Of a stretch of 64,000 bases of DNA, positions 46,030 to 55,262 are shown piece by piece. Both the position numbers and the translations under genes were made by a program. The notes beneath the pieces were generated by a model, which saw nothing but the letters and a program-made list of their open reading frames with translations, was not told the origin of the DNA and ran no database searches. The stretch covers positions 372,001 to 436,000 of the forward strand of contig NZ_RKRE01000003.1 of NCBI RefSeq assembly GCF_003815015.1, in the 5' to 3' direction. Source of the stretch: Thermodesulfitimonas autotrophica. Its GTDB lineage: Bacteria; Bacillota; Desulfotomaculia; Desulfotomaculales; Ammonificaceae. Each line of letters opens with the position of its first letter. Within the stretch, counting starts at the first letter, position 1.

Positions 46030-47972
46030 GTGGCGGAATGGATTCTGATCGGCGCACCGGTACGGCAAAAGCCCCTGATTTTGGCGTGCTTTTTGCAGAG
46101 CCTCCGCGCGCTGCGGCGGGAGGGGCTGGAGGTCGACTATTTCTTCATCGACGATAACGAGGAGCAAAGCGCCTCGCAACTCCTCGCGACGTTTGCTACA
46201 GAAAACCCGCGGGTCTTTGTAGAAAGGGTGGAACCGGCGGGGGAATACGTTTGCGACGGGGTGACCCACCGCTGGTCACGGGAGCTTGTCTGGCGTGTGG
46301 CTGCGCATAAAAACCGGCTCATCGCCGCCGCGCTGGAGCAGGGCTACGACCGCCTCTTCCTGGTGGATTCCGATCTGGTGCTTCATCCCGCGACGCTCCT
46401 CCAGCTTTGCGCTACGGGTAAAGAGATTGTGGCGGAGATCTTCTGGACGGAGTGGCAGCCCGGCTGTGGGAAACTCCCGCAGGTGTGGGGCTGCGATCAC
46501 TACACCCTTTACGAGGTCCTTCCCGGCGAGCGGGTGGCGCCGGAGGAGGCGCTGCTGCGCCAGCAGCGGTGGCTGGAGCGCCTGGCGGAGCCGGGGCTTT
46601 ACAGGGTCGGGGGGCTCGGGGCCTGCACGCTCATCGCGCGCGGCGTCCTCGAAAAGGGTATCGATTTTTCGCCCCTCTACAACCTTTCTTTTTGGGGGAG
46701 GACCGCCACTTCTGTCTGCGCGCCGTAGCCCACGGTTACGAACTTTTTGTTGATACCTGCTGCCCCGCCTTCCATTTTTACCGGGAAACCGACCTGCCGG
46801 AAGCCCTAGATTACATGCACCAAAACGGGATCGTTACCGGTGACGACCGGTTCGGCGAATGGCACCGGGTACTCGACTGTGCGCGGCGGGCACTCATTTT
46901 CCGGGGAAGTACCGGTTGCTACGCAGCGGACCCGGAAGTTGGGCTCGGCTGTTTCGACGGGGCGCTGCAGGAGTTGGTTCGCGAGGAGCGGGCAGGGCTT
47001 CTTGAAGAGGTGCGCCGCGGGAAGTACGTGGCCTTCACGGAAGTCCCGGAGATGAGCCTCGGCGCAGCGGACGGTACCACGGCGACCGTTCGGGCGAAGG
47101 TGAAAAGCTTCGGGATTCTCGGGGAGCGTAATTTCATTACGGAGCAGGCTGCAACGGTGAAACTGGCGAAGAAGGGCGGCGAATGGCGGGTCACCGATTT
47201 GGACTTTAAGCCGGCACCGCGGCGAGAAGCGCCCCGGTGTTTCCCCTGGGGACAAAGGGTGGCGAAGGCCACGGGCAACCGGATCACTTTAGCGATGGTG
47301 GTGCGCAACGAGGCCGACCGCTTCCTCCGGCTGGTACTGGAGCAGGCGCGGGAGATTGTGGATGACGCTGTGGTGATCGATGATGGCAGTACCGACACGA
47401 CGCCGGAAGTGGTGCGCGAGGTGCTGCAAGGTCTGCCACTCAAGTTAATTCGCAGCGAGGGGTCCCTCTTTGCGCGCAACGAAGCGGCCCTCAGACGGAT
47501 GTTGTGGGAAGAGACGGTAAAAACCGGGCCCGACTGGATCTTGTGCCTCGACGCCGATGAACTTTTTGAGGCGGAGGCGGCACCGGTGCTCAGGCGGATG
47601 GTCAACCAGGCGGATTTCGATTATTACGCCTTCCGCCTCTATGACTTCTGGACGCCGGAGGACTACCGGGAGGAGCCGCTCTGGTCGGCGCACTTTCGCT
47701 ACTTCGTTCTTCTGGTGCGCTACCAGCCCTTTTTCCCGTATACCTGGTCGCAGAATCCGCTTCATTGCGGCCGTTTTCCCGCGAACGTGACGCTCTTGCC
47801 TGGGATCCAGAGCGCGCTGCGGGTGAAGCACCTCGGCTGGATGAGGCCTGCGGACCGTCTATCCAAGTACCTGCGCTACCGGCAGCTTGATCCTGAGGGG
47901 GTGTGGGGGATAAAGGAACAGTACGAGACGATCCTGGATGCTTTCCCCCGGCTTGTTCGCTGGCGGGAGTAG
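46030..47972 (+). pseudogene. Two-domain glycosyltransferase interrupted by a one-base frameshift
   Basis: GTG at 46030 (GGGGAGG seven bases upstream) opens a GT-A-type protein: VDYFFIDDNEEQS, RLFLVDSDLVLHP. At a G5 run (46694-46698) the frame must shift by -1: up to LSFWG it is read in frame 1 (stop at 46726), and from EDRHFCLRAVAHGYELFVD in frame 3 to 47972. One extra G would restore a single protein of about 647 residues. The second half has a middle domain of unknown fold (about VKSFGILGERNFITEQAATV) and a second GT2 core (ITLAMVVRNEADRFLRL, VVIDDGSTDTTPEVV, CLDADELFE). Sequencing error, true mutation and programmed slippage are all possible. Acceptor and sugar unknown. Confidence 0.8.
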
Positions 47973-47993
47973 CGGCGGGAGGAGGCGGGATGC

Positions 47994-48719
47994 GTGAGCG
48001 ATAAGGAACTCTGGGACGCGCTGTGGGCGCGGGGGGAGCATCTGGAATGGGACCCGCTCTCCCAGGAGATCTACGACACTCTGATGAGGGAGTGGGGCGG
48101 TGTTACCGGCAAAAGGGTGCTGGAGGCGGGAGCCGGTTCTGGCCGGATTTCCCTGCGCTTGGCCGCTGCGGGAGCGGCGGTAGTGCTGGTCGATTTTTCA
48201 GTAGAGGCTTTGTTTCTCGCCCGCAAGAACTTCCAGTGCCGGAACCTTGAGGCGGAGTACCTGCTTGCTGACATCACGGAGCTACCGCTTCCGGACCATT
48301 ATGTTGATTTTGCGTGGAATGCGGGGGTTTTGGAACACCTTGATTACCGCGGGCAGGTCCAGGCGCTTAAGGAGATGAAGCGGGTTACGCGGCCGGGAGG
48401 GCTGGTGGTGAGCTTCAACCCGAACGCGCGGTGCCTGCCCTACCGGGTAGGCAAGTGGGCGGCAGAATGTACCGGTATGTGGCCGTACGGGGCGGAAAAC
48501 CCGGTGGTCAGCTTGGCGCCGGTGTGCCAGGAGGCGGGGCTAACCCTGAAAAAAGAGTACACCATCGGTCTTCTGGCGGGGCTTGCCTTCTTGGATTATG
48601 TTCCCAACGGCCGGGTGGTGAGGGCGGCGGCGGAGGCGTTTTTAGGGCAGCTTCCGGTGGAGGAAAGGGGCCTTTTCCCGGGGTACCTGCTGGTTTCGGT
48701 AATGTCTTCCGAAGGGTAG
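47994..48719 (+). CDS. Class I SAM-dependent methyltransferase
   Basis: 241-residue methyltransferase of the type-11 family. Motif I VLEAGAGSGRISLRLAAAG (about 40-58), acidic motif II VVLVDFS and motif post-I LLADITELPLPDHYVDFAWNAGVLEHLD are clear. GTG start. Sandwiched between two glycosyltransferase genes, so it may methylate a surface glycan, but the substrate cannot be told from sequence. Confidence 0.82.
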   Translation: MSDKELWDALWARGEHLEWDPLSQEIYDTLMREWGGVTGKRVLEAGAGSGRISLRLAAAGAAVVLVDFSVEALFLARKNFQCRNLEAEYLLADITELPLPDHYVDFAWNAGVLEHLDYRGQVQALKEMKRVTRPGGLVVSFNPNARCLPYRVGKWAAECTGMWPYGAENPVVSLAPVCQEAGLTLKKEYTIGLLAGLAFLDYVPNGRVVRAAAEAFLGQLPVEERGLFPGYLLVSVMSSEG

Positions 48720-48731
48720 GTCGGTGGAAAG

Positions 48732-49610
48732 GTGACAGAAATTGCCCACACGCTCCTCTTTTTGGTGCGGGATAAGGACGACCTGGCGATGGCGGACCTC
48801 TGCCTCGGAAGCCTGGCTCGCAGCGCGCCCGGGGCGCTGGTGGTCTTCTACAACCAGGGCTTGCTCACGAACGAGGCGCTGCGCTCGTTCGCCAACCGGT
48901 ACAACCTTCGTGCGGAAATCCTGGGCCGGGGGGAGAACGTGGGGATTGCGGCGGGCCGGACGGCCTGTTTTGAACATGTTTGGGCCAATTTTCCGGAAGT
49001 CGCCTTTATTTCGGAGCTTCACGTGGATATGGCCTTCCCTATGGGGTGGGTTTCCCCGCTGCTCGCTTTTCTGAAACGCACCGGGGAACCGATGGTCTGT
49101 CCCGGCATCCTCACGCGGGAAGGAGAACTCCACCCCGAAGGTAAAGGGAAAAAGGTGGTACCGGTCGTACCCCTGTACGACCTGGCGGCGCTTTGCCGGC
49201 TGCTGGCCACGCTGACGGAGGAGCGGGTGGTGGCTGGTTTCGTTCACCCCGTGGTGCACCGGTCGGTGGCGCTGAGGGAAGTCGGCGGGTACGACCTGCG
49301 CTTCCTGAAAGGAAAGCAGGGGTTTGAGGATGACGCGCTATTGCTCGGCTACCGGTACTACATGGGCACTAAAAGCGGCTGGCGGCCGAAGTGCCTCCTA
49401 TCGGTTCGGGTCTTTCACGCGACGCTCTTTCAGCGGATGTTTCTCCCCGACAAGGAGTTAGAGTTCAACCGGAACCTCTCGGGGCTGATCACCCAGTACG
49501 GGATAAAAGGTCTTCTCGAACTTGGCCGCATTCACGGGGAGGAAAGCAGCTTCGGCGCTCTGGCGGCGGAAATGATGCGCCGGCTATCCGGAGGGCAGAG
49601 TGGCAGGTAA
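48732..49610 (+). CDS. Family 2-like glycosyltransferase
   Basis: 292 residues with a GT-A fold: TLLFLVRDKDDLAMADLCLGSL at the start, GRGENVGIAAGRTACFEHVW, an acidic (ELHVDMAF) position in place of a DxD, and KGKQGFEDDALLLGYRYYMG near residue 200 as the catalytic ED region. GTG start 12 bases after the methyltransferase. Substrate unknown; probably part of a small surface-polysaccharide or protein-glycosylation unit with its two neighbours. Confidence 0.75.
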   Translation: MTEIAHTLLFLVRDKDDLAMADLCLGSLARSAPGALVVFYNQGLLTNEALRSFANRYNLRAEILGRGENVGIAAGRTACFEHVWANFPEVAFISELHVDMAFPMGWVSPLLAFLKRTGEPMVCPGILTREGELHPEGKGKKVVPVVPLYDLAALCRLLATLTEERVVAGFVHPVVHRSVALREVGGYDLRFLKGKQGFEDDALLLGYRYYMGTKSGWRPKCLLSVRVFHATLFQRMFLPDKELEFNRNLSGLITQYGIKGLLELGRIHGEESSFGALAAEMMRRLSGGQSGR

Positions 49611-49701
49611 CGGTAGAAGTGCAGTAAAACGGTTGCGGCAACGGCTATGTTTCCGGAAGTGGCAGGACCAAAACTTCACCTGAGAAGCAGGTCTTTTATC
49701 G

Positions 49702-49729
49702 GCGGTGGCGCAAAGCCCCGCTTTTTATT
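49702..49729 (+). terminator. Terminator after the glycosyltransferase unit
   Basis: GCGGTGGC and GCCCCGC arms form a stem with one mismatch around a short loop, followed by TTTTTATTT. Confidence 0.65.
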
Positions 49730-49796
49730 TGCCAGAGGCGTTATTTTTAGGTTAAAATAAGACTATTGGGCGGGGATGGTAACGGAGGACTACGCC

Positions 49797-50234
49797 GTGG
49801 CGCTGAATCCGGAAGAGAACATGTGTTTTGCTTGTAGCCCGCGAAATCCGATCGGGCTTAAGCTTTCCTTCGAAGAGGAAGACGGGGTGGTGCGCGCCGT
49901 CTTTGTGGTGCGGCCGGAGCATCAGGGTTGGCCCGGGCACCTGCACGGGGGGCTTATAGCTACGCTTTGCGATGAGGCGATGGCGCAGTGGCTTTGGCGC
50001 CGTGGGGTTGAGGCCTATACCGGCGAGCTCGCGGTACGCTTCAAGAAAGGGGTTCCTGTAGGTGCGGTGCTCGAGGTGCGGGCGGAACTGGTAGAGGTCC
50101 GGAGGAAGATGGCTATTTTAGGAGCGACGGTTCTTTTCCTTGACGGGGCGGTGGCGGCGACGGCTACCGGAAAGTTTATCTGCGCTACTACCCCTGACGT
50201 GGCGACACAGAAAGAAACGGTGAAAGTTAAGTAA
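49797..50234 (+). CDS. PaaI-type hotdog thioesterase
   Basis: About 145 residues of a hotdog-fold thioesterase: CFACSPRNPIGLKLSF at the N-terminus, HLHGGLIATLCDEAM (the HGG helix with the catalytic Asp/Glu) and an ending beta strand VAATATGKFIC. GTG at 49797 has GGAGG eight bases upstream; ATG at 49776 is also in frame. Its TAA overlaps the ATG of rnr by one base. Substrate acyl-CoA unknown. Confidence 0.82.
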   Translation: MALNPEENMCFACSPRNPIGLKLSFEEEDGVVRAVFVVRPEHQGWPGHLHGGLIATLCDEAMAQWLWRRGVEAYTGELAVRFKKGVPVGAVLEVRAELVEVRRKMAILGATVLFLDGAVAATATGKFICATTPDVATQKETVKVK

Positions 50235-52360
50235 TGACGAGGGACGAAATTCTCGAATACATGCGCCGGAAGGCCTACCGCCCGCTTACGGTGGCGGAGT
50301 TGGCGCGGGTTTTCCTCCCTGACGGGAAGAATCTCACCGCTTTTAAGAAGCTCCTCCGGGAGATGGAAGCGGAGGGGCTTATCTACCAGACGCGGGCCGC
50401 GCGCTACGGCCTACCGGAGCAGTTTAACTTGCTGGTCGGGCGGATTGAGGGGCACCCGAAGGGCTTTGCCTTCCTTATCCCCGACCGGGAAGGGACGGCG
50501 GACGTTTTTATCCCCCCGGGGAGCCTTAACGGGGCAATGCACAACGACCGGGTGGCGGTGCGGCTGGTGCCCGGCGGCAGGGGAAAGACGCGGGAGGGAG
50601 AGGTTGTCCGGGTCCTAAAGCGCGCCAACCAGCGCGTGGTGGGGACGCTTCATAAGAAACGGCGCTTTGCAGTGGTGGTGCCGGACGACCAGCGCCTCGG
50701 AGCGGACATCATCGTGCCGCGGGGGCGGCTGGCGGGGGCAAAGAGCGGCGACAAGGTAGTGCTCGAGCTCACCGCCTATCCGGCGCCGCGGACGCCGGCT
50801 GAGGGGCGGGTGGTCGAGGTTTTGGGTCCGGCGGACGCGCCGGGCATGGATATCATGGTTCTTTGCCGGCGCTACGACCTGCCGGACGATTTTCCCGCCA
50901 GGGTGCTCCGGGAAGCCGAGGCGGTACCGGAAACCATTCCCGCCACGGAACTTAACGCCCGCCGCGACCTGCGGGAGGAGCTTATCATTACCATTGACGG
51001 GGAGGACGCCAAAGATTTTGACGACGCGGTGAGCCTCACTCTTCTGCCTGATGGCTTTTACCGGCTGGGGGTCCATATTGCGGATGTGGGGTTCTACGTG
51101 CGGGAAGGCAGCGCCCTCGACCGGGAAGCGCTGAAACGGGGGACGAGCGTTTACCTCCCGGGGCGGGTGGTGCCGATGCTCCCGCCCCGGCTTTCCAACG
51201 ATATCTGCAGTCTAAATCCCGGCGCGGACCGGTTGACATTCTCGGTCGAAATGACGCTTGATCCTGCGGGGCGCGTGCTGGCCTACGACATCTTTCCGTC
51301 GGTTATTAGGTCGCGGGAGCGGATGACCTATACGGCGGTGCGCGCCATCCTGGAGGGAGAACCGGAACTGCGGGCGCTGTATGCCCATGTGGTGCCGATG
51401 CTCGAAAGGATGCGCGATCTCTGCCTTGTCTTGCGCCGCCGCCGCCTCGCGGCGGGGGCAATCGACTTCAACCTTCCGGAGACGAAGGTGGAGCTTGACG
51501 CGGCGGGGCGCCCGGTGGCGGTTCACCGGGTGCAGCGGAGCATTGCCGAACAGATCATTGAGGAGTTCATGCTCTTGGCAAACGAAACGGTGGCGCGCCA
51601 TGCGGCCCGGCTTGGCCTGCCTTTTATCTACCGGATTCACCCGAAGCCGGACCCGGAAAAGGTTGCGGCGCTGGAGGAGCTTCTATCCGGTCTCGGTTAC
51701 AGCGCGCAGGGACTTAGCCGCCTCGAACCGGCGAGTTTTCAGGCGGTGCTCGAGGCGGTTGCCGGGAAGCCGGAAGAACGGCTGGTAAACGGCGTCATGC
51801 TCCGCTCTATGAAGCAGGCGCGTTACGCTCCGGAGCGGACGGAGCACTTCGGGCTGGCCTCGGAGTACTACACCCACTTTACTTCGCCCATCCGGCGGTA
51901 TCCCGACCTTTTCATCCACCGGGTGCTGCGGGAAGCGCTTGCGAGTGGGACCCTGCCCGACGAGCGGGCGGCGGCACTACGGGCGAAGGCGGCCTTGGCG
52001 GCGGCGCTATCCTCCGAACGCGAGCGGGTGGCGATGGAGGCGGAGCGCGAGGCGACCGAGCTTAAAAAGGTGGCCTTCATGGAGGATAAAATCGGGAACG
52101 TTTACGCCGGTTTCATCAGCGGGGTGACCGCCTGGGGTTTCTACGTGGAGCTTGAGAATACCGTCGAAGGTCTGGTCCACGTTCGGACGCTCACCGATGA
52201 TTTTTACGTTTACGACGAACGCCGCTACACCCTTACGGGCCAGAACACCGGTCGCCGTTTTCGGCTAGGCGACCCTGTCCGGGTACAGGTGGTACGCGTT
52301 TCCGTTGCCGAGCGAATGGTCGAATTCGCACTCTTGACATCTGGAAACGGGGTATATTAA
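50234..52360 (+). CDS. rnr: Ribonuclease R
   Basis: 708-residue 3'-5' exoribonuclease of the RNB family. An N-terminal winged helix (residues 1-65) precedes cold-shock domains (GHPKGFAFLIPD), the RNB catalytic core with DGEDAKDFDDAVSL (metal-binding Asps, about 254-268), and a C-terminal S1 domain (GNVYAGFISGVTAWGFYVEL). The C-terminal Lys-rich tail of E. coli RNase R is absent. It ends inside the -10 box of the rplM promoter. No smpB/tmRNA gene follows, unlike the common order. Confidence 0.94.
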   Translation: MTRDEILEYMRRKAYRPLTVAELARVFLPDGKNLTAFKKLLREMEAEGLIYQTRAARYGLPEQFNLLVGRIEGHPKGFAFLIPDREGTADVFIPPGSLNGAMHNDRVAVRLVPGGRGKTREGEVVRVLKRANQRVVGTLHKKRRFAVVVPDDQRLGADIIVPRGRLAGAKSGDKVVLELTAYPAPRTPAEGRVVEVLGPADAPGMDIMVLCRRYDLPDDFPARVLREAEAVPETIPATELNARRDLREELIITIDGEDAKDFDDAVSLTLLPDGFYRLGVHIADVGFYVREGSALDREALKRGTSVYLPGRVVPMLPPRLSNDICSLNPGADRLTFSVEMTLDPAGRVLAYDIFPSVIRSRERMTYTAVRAILEGEPELRALYAHVVPMLERMRDLCLVLRRRRLAAGAIDFNLPETKVELDAAGRPVAVHRVQRSIAEQIIEEFMLLANETVARHAARLGLPFIYRIHPKPDPEKVAALEELLSGLGYSAQGLSRLEPASFQAVLEAVAGKPEERLVNGVMLRSMKQARYAPERTEHFGLASEYYTHFTSPIRRYPDLFIHRVLREALASGTLPDERAAALRAKAALAAALSSERERVAMEAEREATELKKVAFMEDKIGNVYAGFISGVTAWGFYVELENTVEGLVHVRTLTDDFYVYDERRYTLTGQNTGRRFRLGDPVRVQVVRVSVAERMVEFALLTSGNGVY

Positions 52361-52363
52361 ACT
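52334..52363 (+). promoter_or_regulatory. Promoter of rplM-rpsI within the end of rnr
   Basis: A perfect TTGACA (52334-52339) and TAAACT (52358-52363) are 18 bases apart; the -10 overlaps the rnr stop codon. It stands 100 bases before rplM. Confidence 0.6.
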
Positions 52364-52369
52364 TTTCCT

Positions 52370-52450
52370 TGTATGATTTCACATCCTTTTCCGGAGCACC
52401 GCAGAGTTTACGGCGCAATTTGGTTCGCGAACGATCGTGAGCAGCAGAGG
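52370..52450 (+). ncRNA. Putative L13 leader
   Basis: A roughly 100-base untranslated region between the promoter and rplM. CACCGCAGAGTTTACGGCG in its centre can fold into a CCG/CGG hairpin, and TTCGCGAACGATCGTGAG makes a second. Position and hairpin content resemble the autoregulatory L13 leader of Bacillus. I cannot confirm this without a covariance-model search. Confidence 0.4.
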
Positions 52451-52462
52451 AGGTTAAGTAAA

Positions 52463-52891
52463 ATGCGCAGCTATATGGCAAAGCCCGAAGAGGTCGAGCG
52501 GCGCTGGTACGTACTCGACGCTGCGGGGAAATCCCTCGGGCGGCTGGCGAGCAAAGCGGCGCACATCCTGCGCGGGAAGCATAAGCCGATCTTCACGCCG
52601 CATGTCGATACGGGTGATCACGTGATTATCGTGAATGCGGATAAGGTCCTCCTTACGGGGAACAAGTTAGAGAAGAAGCTCTACATCCGGCATTCCGGTT
52701 ATCCGGGCGGCTTGAAGGTGATGAAGTACGCCACGCTCATGAAAACGCGTCCGGAACTGGCTGTGCGCAAGGCGGTAGAGGGCATGTTGCCGAAGACCAG
52801 ACTTGGCGCGCGCATGGCCAGGAGACTGCGGGTTTATGCCGGTCCGGAACACCCGCACCAAGCGCAGAAGCCGGAAGCGATGGAGCTTTAA
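52463..52891 (+). CDS. rplM: 50S ribosomal protein L13
   Basis: 142 residues. [38 protein letters not shown] and the closing [14 protein letters not shown] are characteristic. The start is ATG at 52463 because AGGAGG lies eight to ten bases upstream; an in-frame ATG at 52373 would translate the leader. rpsI follows 17 bases later. Confidence 0.97.
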   Translation: MRSYMAKPEEVERRWYVLDAAGKSLGRLASKAAHILRGKHKPIFTPHVDTGDHVIIVNADKVLLTGNKLEKKLYIRHSGYPGGLKVMKYATLMKTRPELAVRKAVEGMLPKTRLGARMARRLRVYAGPEHPHQAQKPEAMEL

Positions 52892-52908
52892 AAAAGGGGG
52901 GTAGAGCT

Positions 52909-53301
52909 TTGGCCAAGGTTCATTTTTACGGCACGGGAAGGCGGAAAAACGCGATTGCCCGGGTGTTTCTCACGCCCGGTGAAGGCAATATGGTTGTTAA
53001 CGAGCGCCCGCTGGATGCTTACTTTGGGCGGAAAACCTTAGAGGTGCTGGTAAAACAGCCGCTGGAAGTCACCGGGATGCTCGGGCGCTTTGACGTTAAG
53101 GCCAGGGTGGTCGGCGGCGGCATTAGCGGGCAGGCGGGTGCGGTGCGGCTCGGTATCGCCCGGGCGCTGGTCGAGGCGGATCCGAACCTGCGTCCGGTTC
53201 TGAAAAAGGCCGGCTTTCTGACGCGTGACCCGCGGATGAAAGAGCGCCGCAAGTACGGGCTCAAGAAGGCGCGGCGGGCACCGCAGTTCTCGAAGCGTTA
53301 A
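52909..53301 (+). CDS. rpsI: 30S ribosomal protein S9
   Basis: 130 residues. [38 protein letters not shown] and the C-terminal RRAPQFSKR tail that reaches the P-site tRNA are intact. TTG start with GGGGGG upstream. The 7-base repeat begins four bases after its stop. Confidence 0.97.
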   Translation: MAKVHFYGTGRRKNAIARVFLTPGEGNMVVNERPLDAYFGRKTLEVLVKQPLEVTGMLGRFDVKARVVGGGISGQAGAVRLGIARALVEADPNLRPVLKKAGFLTRDPRMKERRKYGLKKARRAPQFSKR

Positions 53302-53304
53302 AAC

Positions 53305-53346
53305 GTTTGCCGTTCAACGTTCAAGGTTCGCGGTTCGAAGTTCAAA
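53305..53346 (+). repeat. Degenerate tandem repeat, 7-base period, six units
   Basis: Six head-to-tail units of consensus GTTCRAN begin four bases after the rpsI stop (GTTTGCC, then GTTCAAC, and so on to GTTCAAA at 53340-53346). The last unit runs into the 5' arm of the terminator. The GGTTCGAA inside it is not part of a tRNA. Confidence 0.72.
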
Positions 53347-53388
53347 TGCCGGAATAAGGCTGCCAGGCCGTTTCCGGCATTTTGTTTT
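53344..53388 (+). terminator. Terminator of rplM-rpsI
   Basis: AAATGCCGGAA (53344-53354) pairs with TTCCGGCATTT around a 17-18-base loop that can itself fold (GGC/GCC), followed by TGTTTTT. Confidence 0.85.
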
Positions 53389-53483
53389 TAGAGCTTTGGT
53401 AATAACCCCTTGGCGAACAACGTAGCTTTATTTCGTAGGGGAGCCGGCGGTTTCGCGAGAACGGCCGATAGGAGGATCTTTTT

Positions 53484-54248
53484 CTGAAAAGACGCAGGGA
53501 AAAGTTCGGCCACGCACTAAAATTGTTAGTTTTAGGCGCTGGGGCCTATCTTTTTCTTTTGCTCGCAGTCCGGATTTACGATTCTGCGACGTTGCGGGCC
53601 GGGGAACAGGAAATCGCTGTCCTATCCCCCGTACTGTTGGACCGGCTGGTGGTGGTCGATCCGGGCCACGGCGGCCCTGATCCGGGGGTAGTGCGGGAAG
53701 GAGTCAGAGAGAAGGACCTGACGTTGGCAGTAGCGCTCAGACTCGCCGGTTTTCTCCGGCAGGGAGGCGCGCGGGTAATGCTTACGCGCGAAGAGGACCG
53801 GGACCTGGCCGACCCGGAAACGGCGGTTGGTAAGGGGAGGAAGCGGGAGGATCTCCAGCGCAGGGTGGATATGGCTAACGCGAACCGGGCCGACATTTTT
53901 GTAAGCATTCACGTCAACAGTTTTGAGGAGGATAACGAATACGGTGCCCAGACCTTCTACCAGCCGGGCGCGGCGGCGGGACGGGAACTGGCCTGCGCCA
54001 TCCAGAGCGCTCTGCGGGAGTTTTTGGGGAACACGACGCGGTTACCGAAAGCGGTCGATTACTTCACCGGCCGGACGGCGCAGATGCCGGCAGTGGTGGT
54101 GGAGGTGGGCTTTATCACTAACCCGCAGGAATTCAAGCTCCTGCAGGACCCTGCTTACCAGAGCAAGGTCGCCTTTGCGATCTACGCCGGGATAGTCCGC
54201 TACTTTGCGGCCAAGGCTGGCGCGCTGACGTTGCCCGGGCCACCTTAG
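53484..54248 (+). CDS. cwlD: N-acetylmuramoyl-L-alanine amidase CwlD
   Basis: Spore-cortex amidase needed to make muramic-lactam, about 254 residues. Amidase_3 zinc motifs: VDPGHGGPDPG, the Glu in VREKDLTL, SIHVNSF, and the catalytic Glu in VVEVGFITN. The N-terminus KRRREKFGHALKLLVLGAGAYLFLLL is a positive cap plus signal-anchor as in Bacillus CwlD. That cap is only in frame if translation begins at CTG 53484, which has AGGAGG at 53470-53475 with an 8-base spacing. The next candidate, TTG at 53523, has no ribosome site and would lose the basic cap. Confidence 0.88.
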   Translation: MKRRREKFGHALKLLVLGAGAYLFLLLAVRIYDSATLRAGEQEIAVLSPVLLDRLVVVDPGHGGPDPGVVREGVREKDLTLAVALRLAGFLRQGGARVMLTREEDRDLADPETAVGKGRKREDLQRRVDMANANRADIFVSIHVNSFEEDNEYGAQTFYQPGAAAGRELACAIQSALREFLGNTTRLPKAVDYFTGRTAQMPAVVVEVGFITNPQEFKLLQDPAYQSKVAFAIYAGIVRYFAAKAGALTLPGPP

Positions 54249-55094
54249 TCAGCGTTTGCCGTCGCGGTCGGGGCGGCCATACGGGAGCGGGATGTACTGC
54301 ACCGAAGGGCGGCGCTGGCTCGGCTGCGGGTAAAGCTCCATCAGGGAGTATATCTCTTTGGGCAGGTCGGTGCGGACCGGAAGGCCCAGCAACTTCAACT
54401 GCTCGGAGGTGATCGGGTAGTCGTGGGTGAAGCGGCCGCTGGTGAGGAAGTGGGCAATAGCCCGGGCCTTCTCACTCCCCATTTTCCCGCGCAGGAGATA
54501 GTGGACGAATTCCTCGACCTGGTTGATCGCTTTGCGGGAGATGTCTGCCAGGATGACGGTGGTATCGTCGACCTTTTCGATTCCTTTCAGCCGGACGGTT
54601 TCCAGGATTGAGGCGGCCGGGTAGTTGCCGAGCTGCGGGTCGACGGGGCCGAGCACCGCGTTTTCGTCCATCACGATCTCGTCGGCGGCAAGCGCAATCA
54701 TCGTTCCACCGGACATCGCGTAGTGGGGGATAAAAACCGTCACCTTCGCCGGGTGTTTCTCGAGCGCCCGCGCGATCTGCTCGGCGGCAAGCACAAGGCC
54801 GCCCGGTGTGTGGAGCAGAAGGTCGATCGGCATGTCGGGCGGGGTATAACGGATGGCCCGGAGGATATGTTCGGAGTCCTCAATGTTGATGTAGCGGGTT
54901 AGAGGAAGGCCTAAAAGGCTTAAGAGTTCCTGCCGGTGGATCATGGTGATCAGGCGCGAGCGGCGCTTCTGCTCGATTGCCCGGATGAGACGCATCCGCT
55001 GCATCTCTAAGTGCTGCTGTTTCAGCATGGGCAGGAAGGCCGAAATGATAAAGATAGTCCAAATGATGTCGAAAAACGAAAACTGTGCCGCCAT
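54249..55094 (-). CDS. SDH_sah/ClpP-fold membrane-anchored serine protease
   Basis: 281 residues of the serine-dehydrogenase-proteinase family, related to SppA and ClpP. One N-terminal transmembrane helix (about 8-25) is followed by a crotonase-like protease core: DLLLHTPGGLVLAAEQIARAL, HYAMSGGTMIALAADEIVMDENAVLGPVDPQLG with the probable nucleophile Ser in MSGG, and Lys in SRKAINQVEEF as general base. It ends flush with the stop of cwlD (convergent). Substrate unknown. Confidence 0.85.
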   Translation of the reverse strand: MAAQFSFFDIIWTIFIISAFLPMLKQQHLEMQRMRLIRAIEQKRRSRLITMIHRQELLSLLGLPLTRYINIEDSEHILRAIRYTPPDMPIDLLLHTPGGLVLAAEQIARALEKHPAKVTVFIPHYAMSGGTMIALAADEIVMDENAVLGPVDPQLGNYPAASILETVRLKGIEKVDDTTVILADISRKAINQVEEFVHYLLRGKMGSEKARAIAHFLTSGRFTHDYPITSEQLKLLGLPVRTDLPKEIYSLMELYPQPSQRRPSVQYIPLPYGRPDRDGKR

Positions 55095-55262
55095 TTGTTA
55101 ACTCCCTTAGAAACGGGGTTGGACTATTCAACGGGTAGAGACTTTGTTATACTTATTTTGTCCGCGCGGAGAGGAATATGAATTTCGGAACCGAATCCTA
55201 TTACAATAATTTTACCAGGTTTTTGCTAAGGTGACAAGCCTGGATGAGGAAGGGTAGGGGTA

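Noticed and set aside
53326-53346. tRNA T-arm-like GGTTCGAA
   Set aside because: No acceptor or anticodon arms around it; it is part of the 7-base-period repeat.
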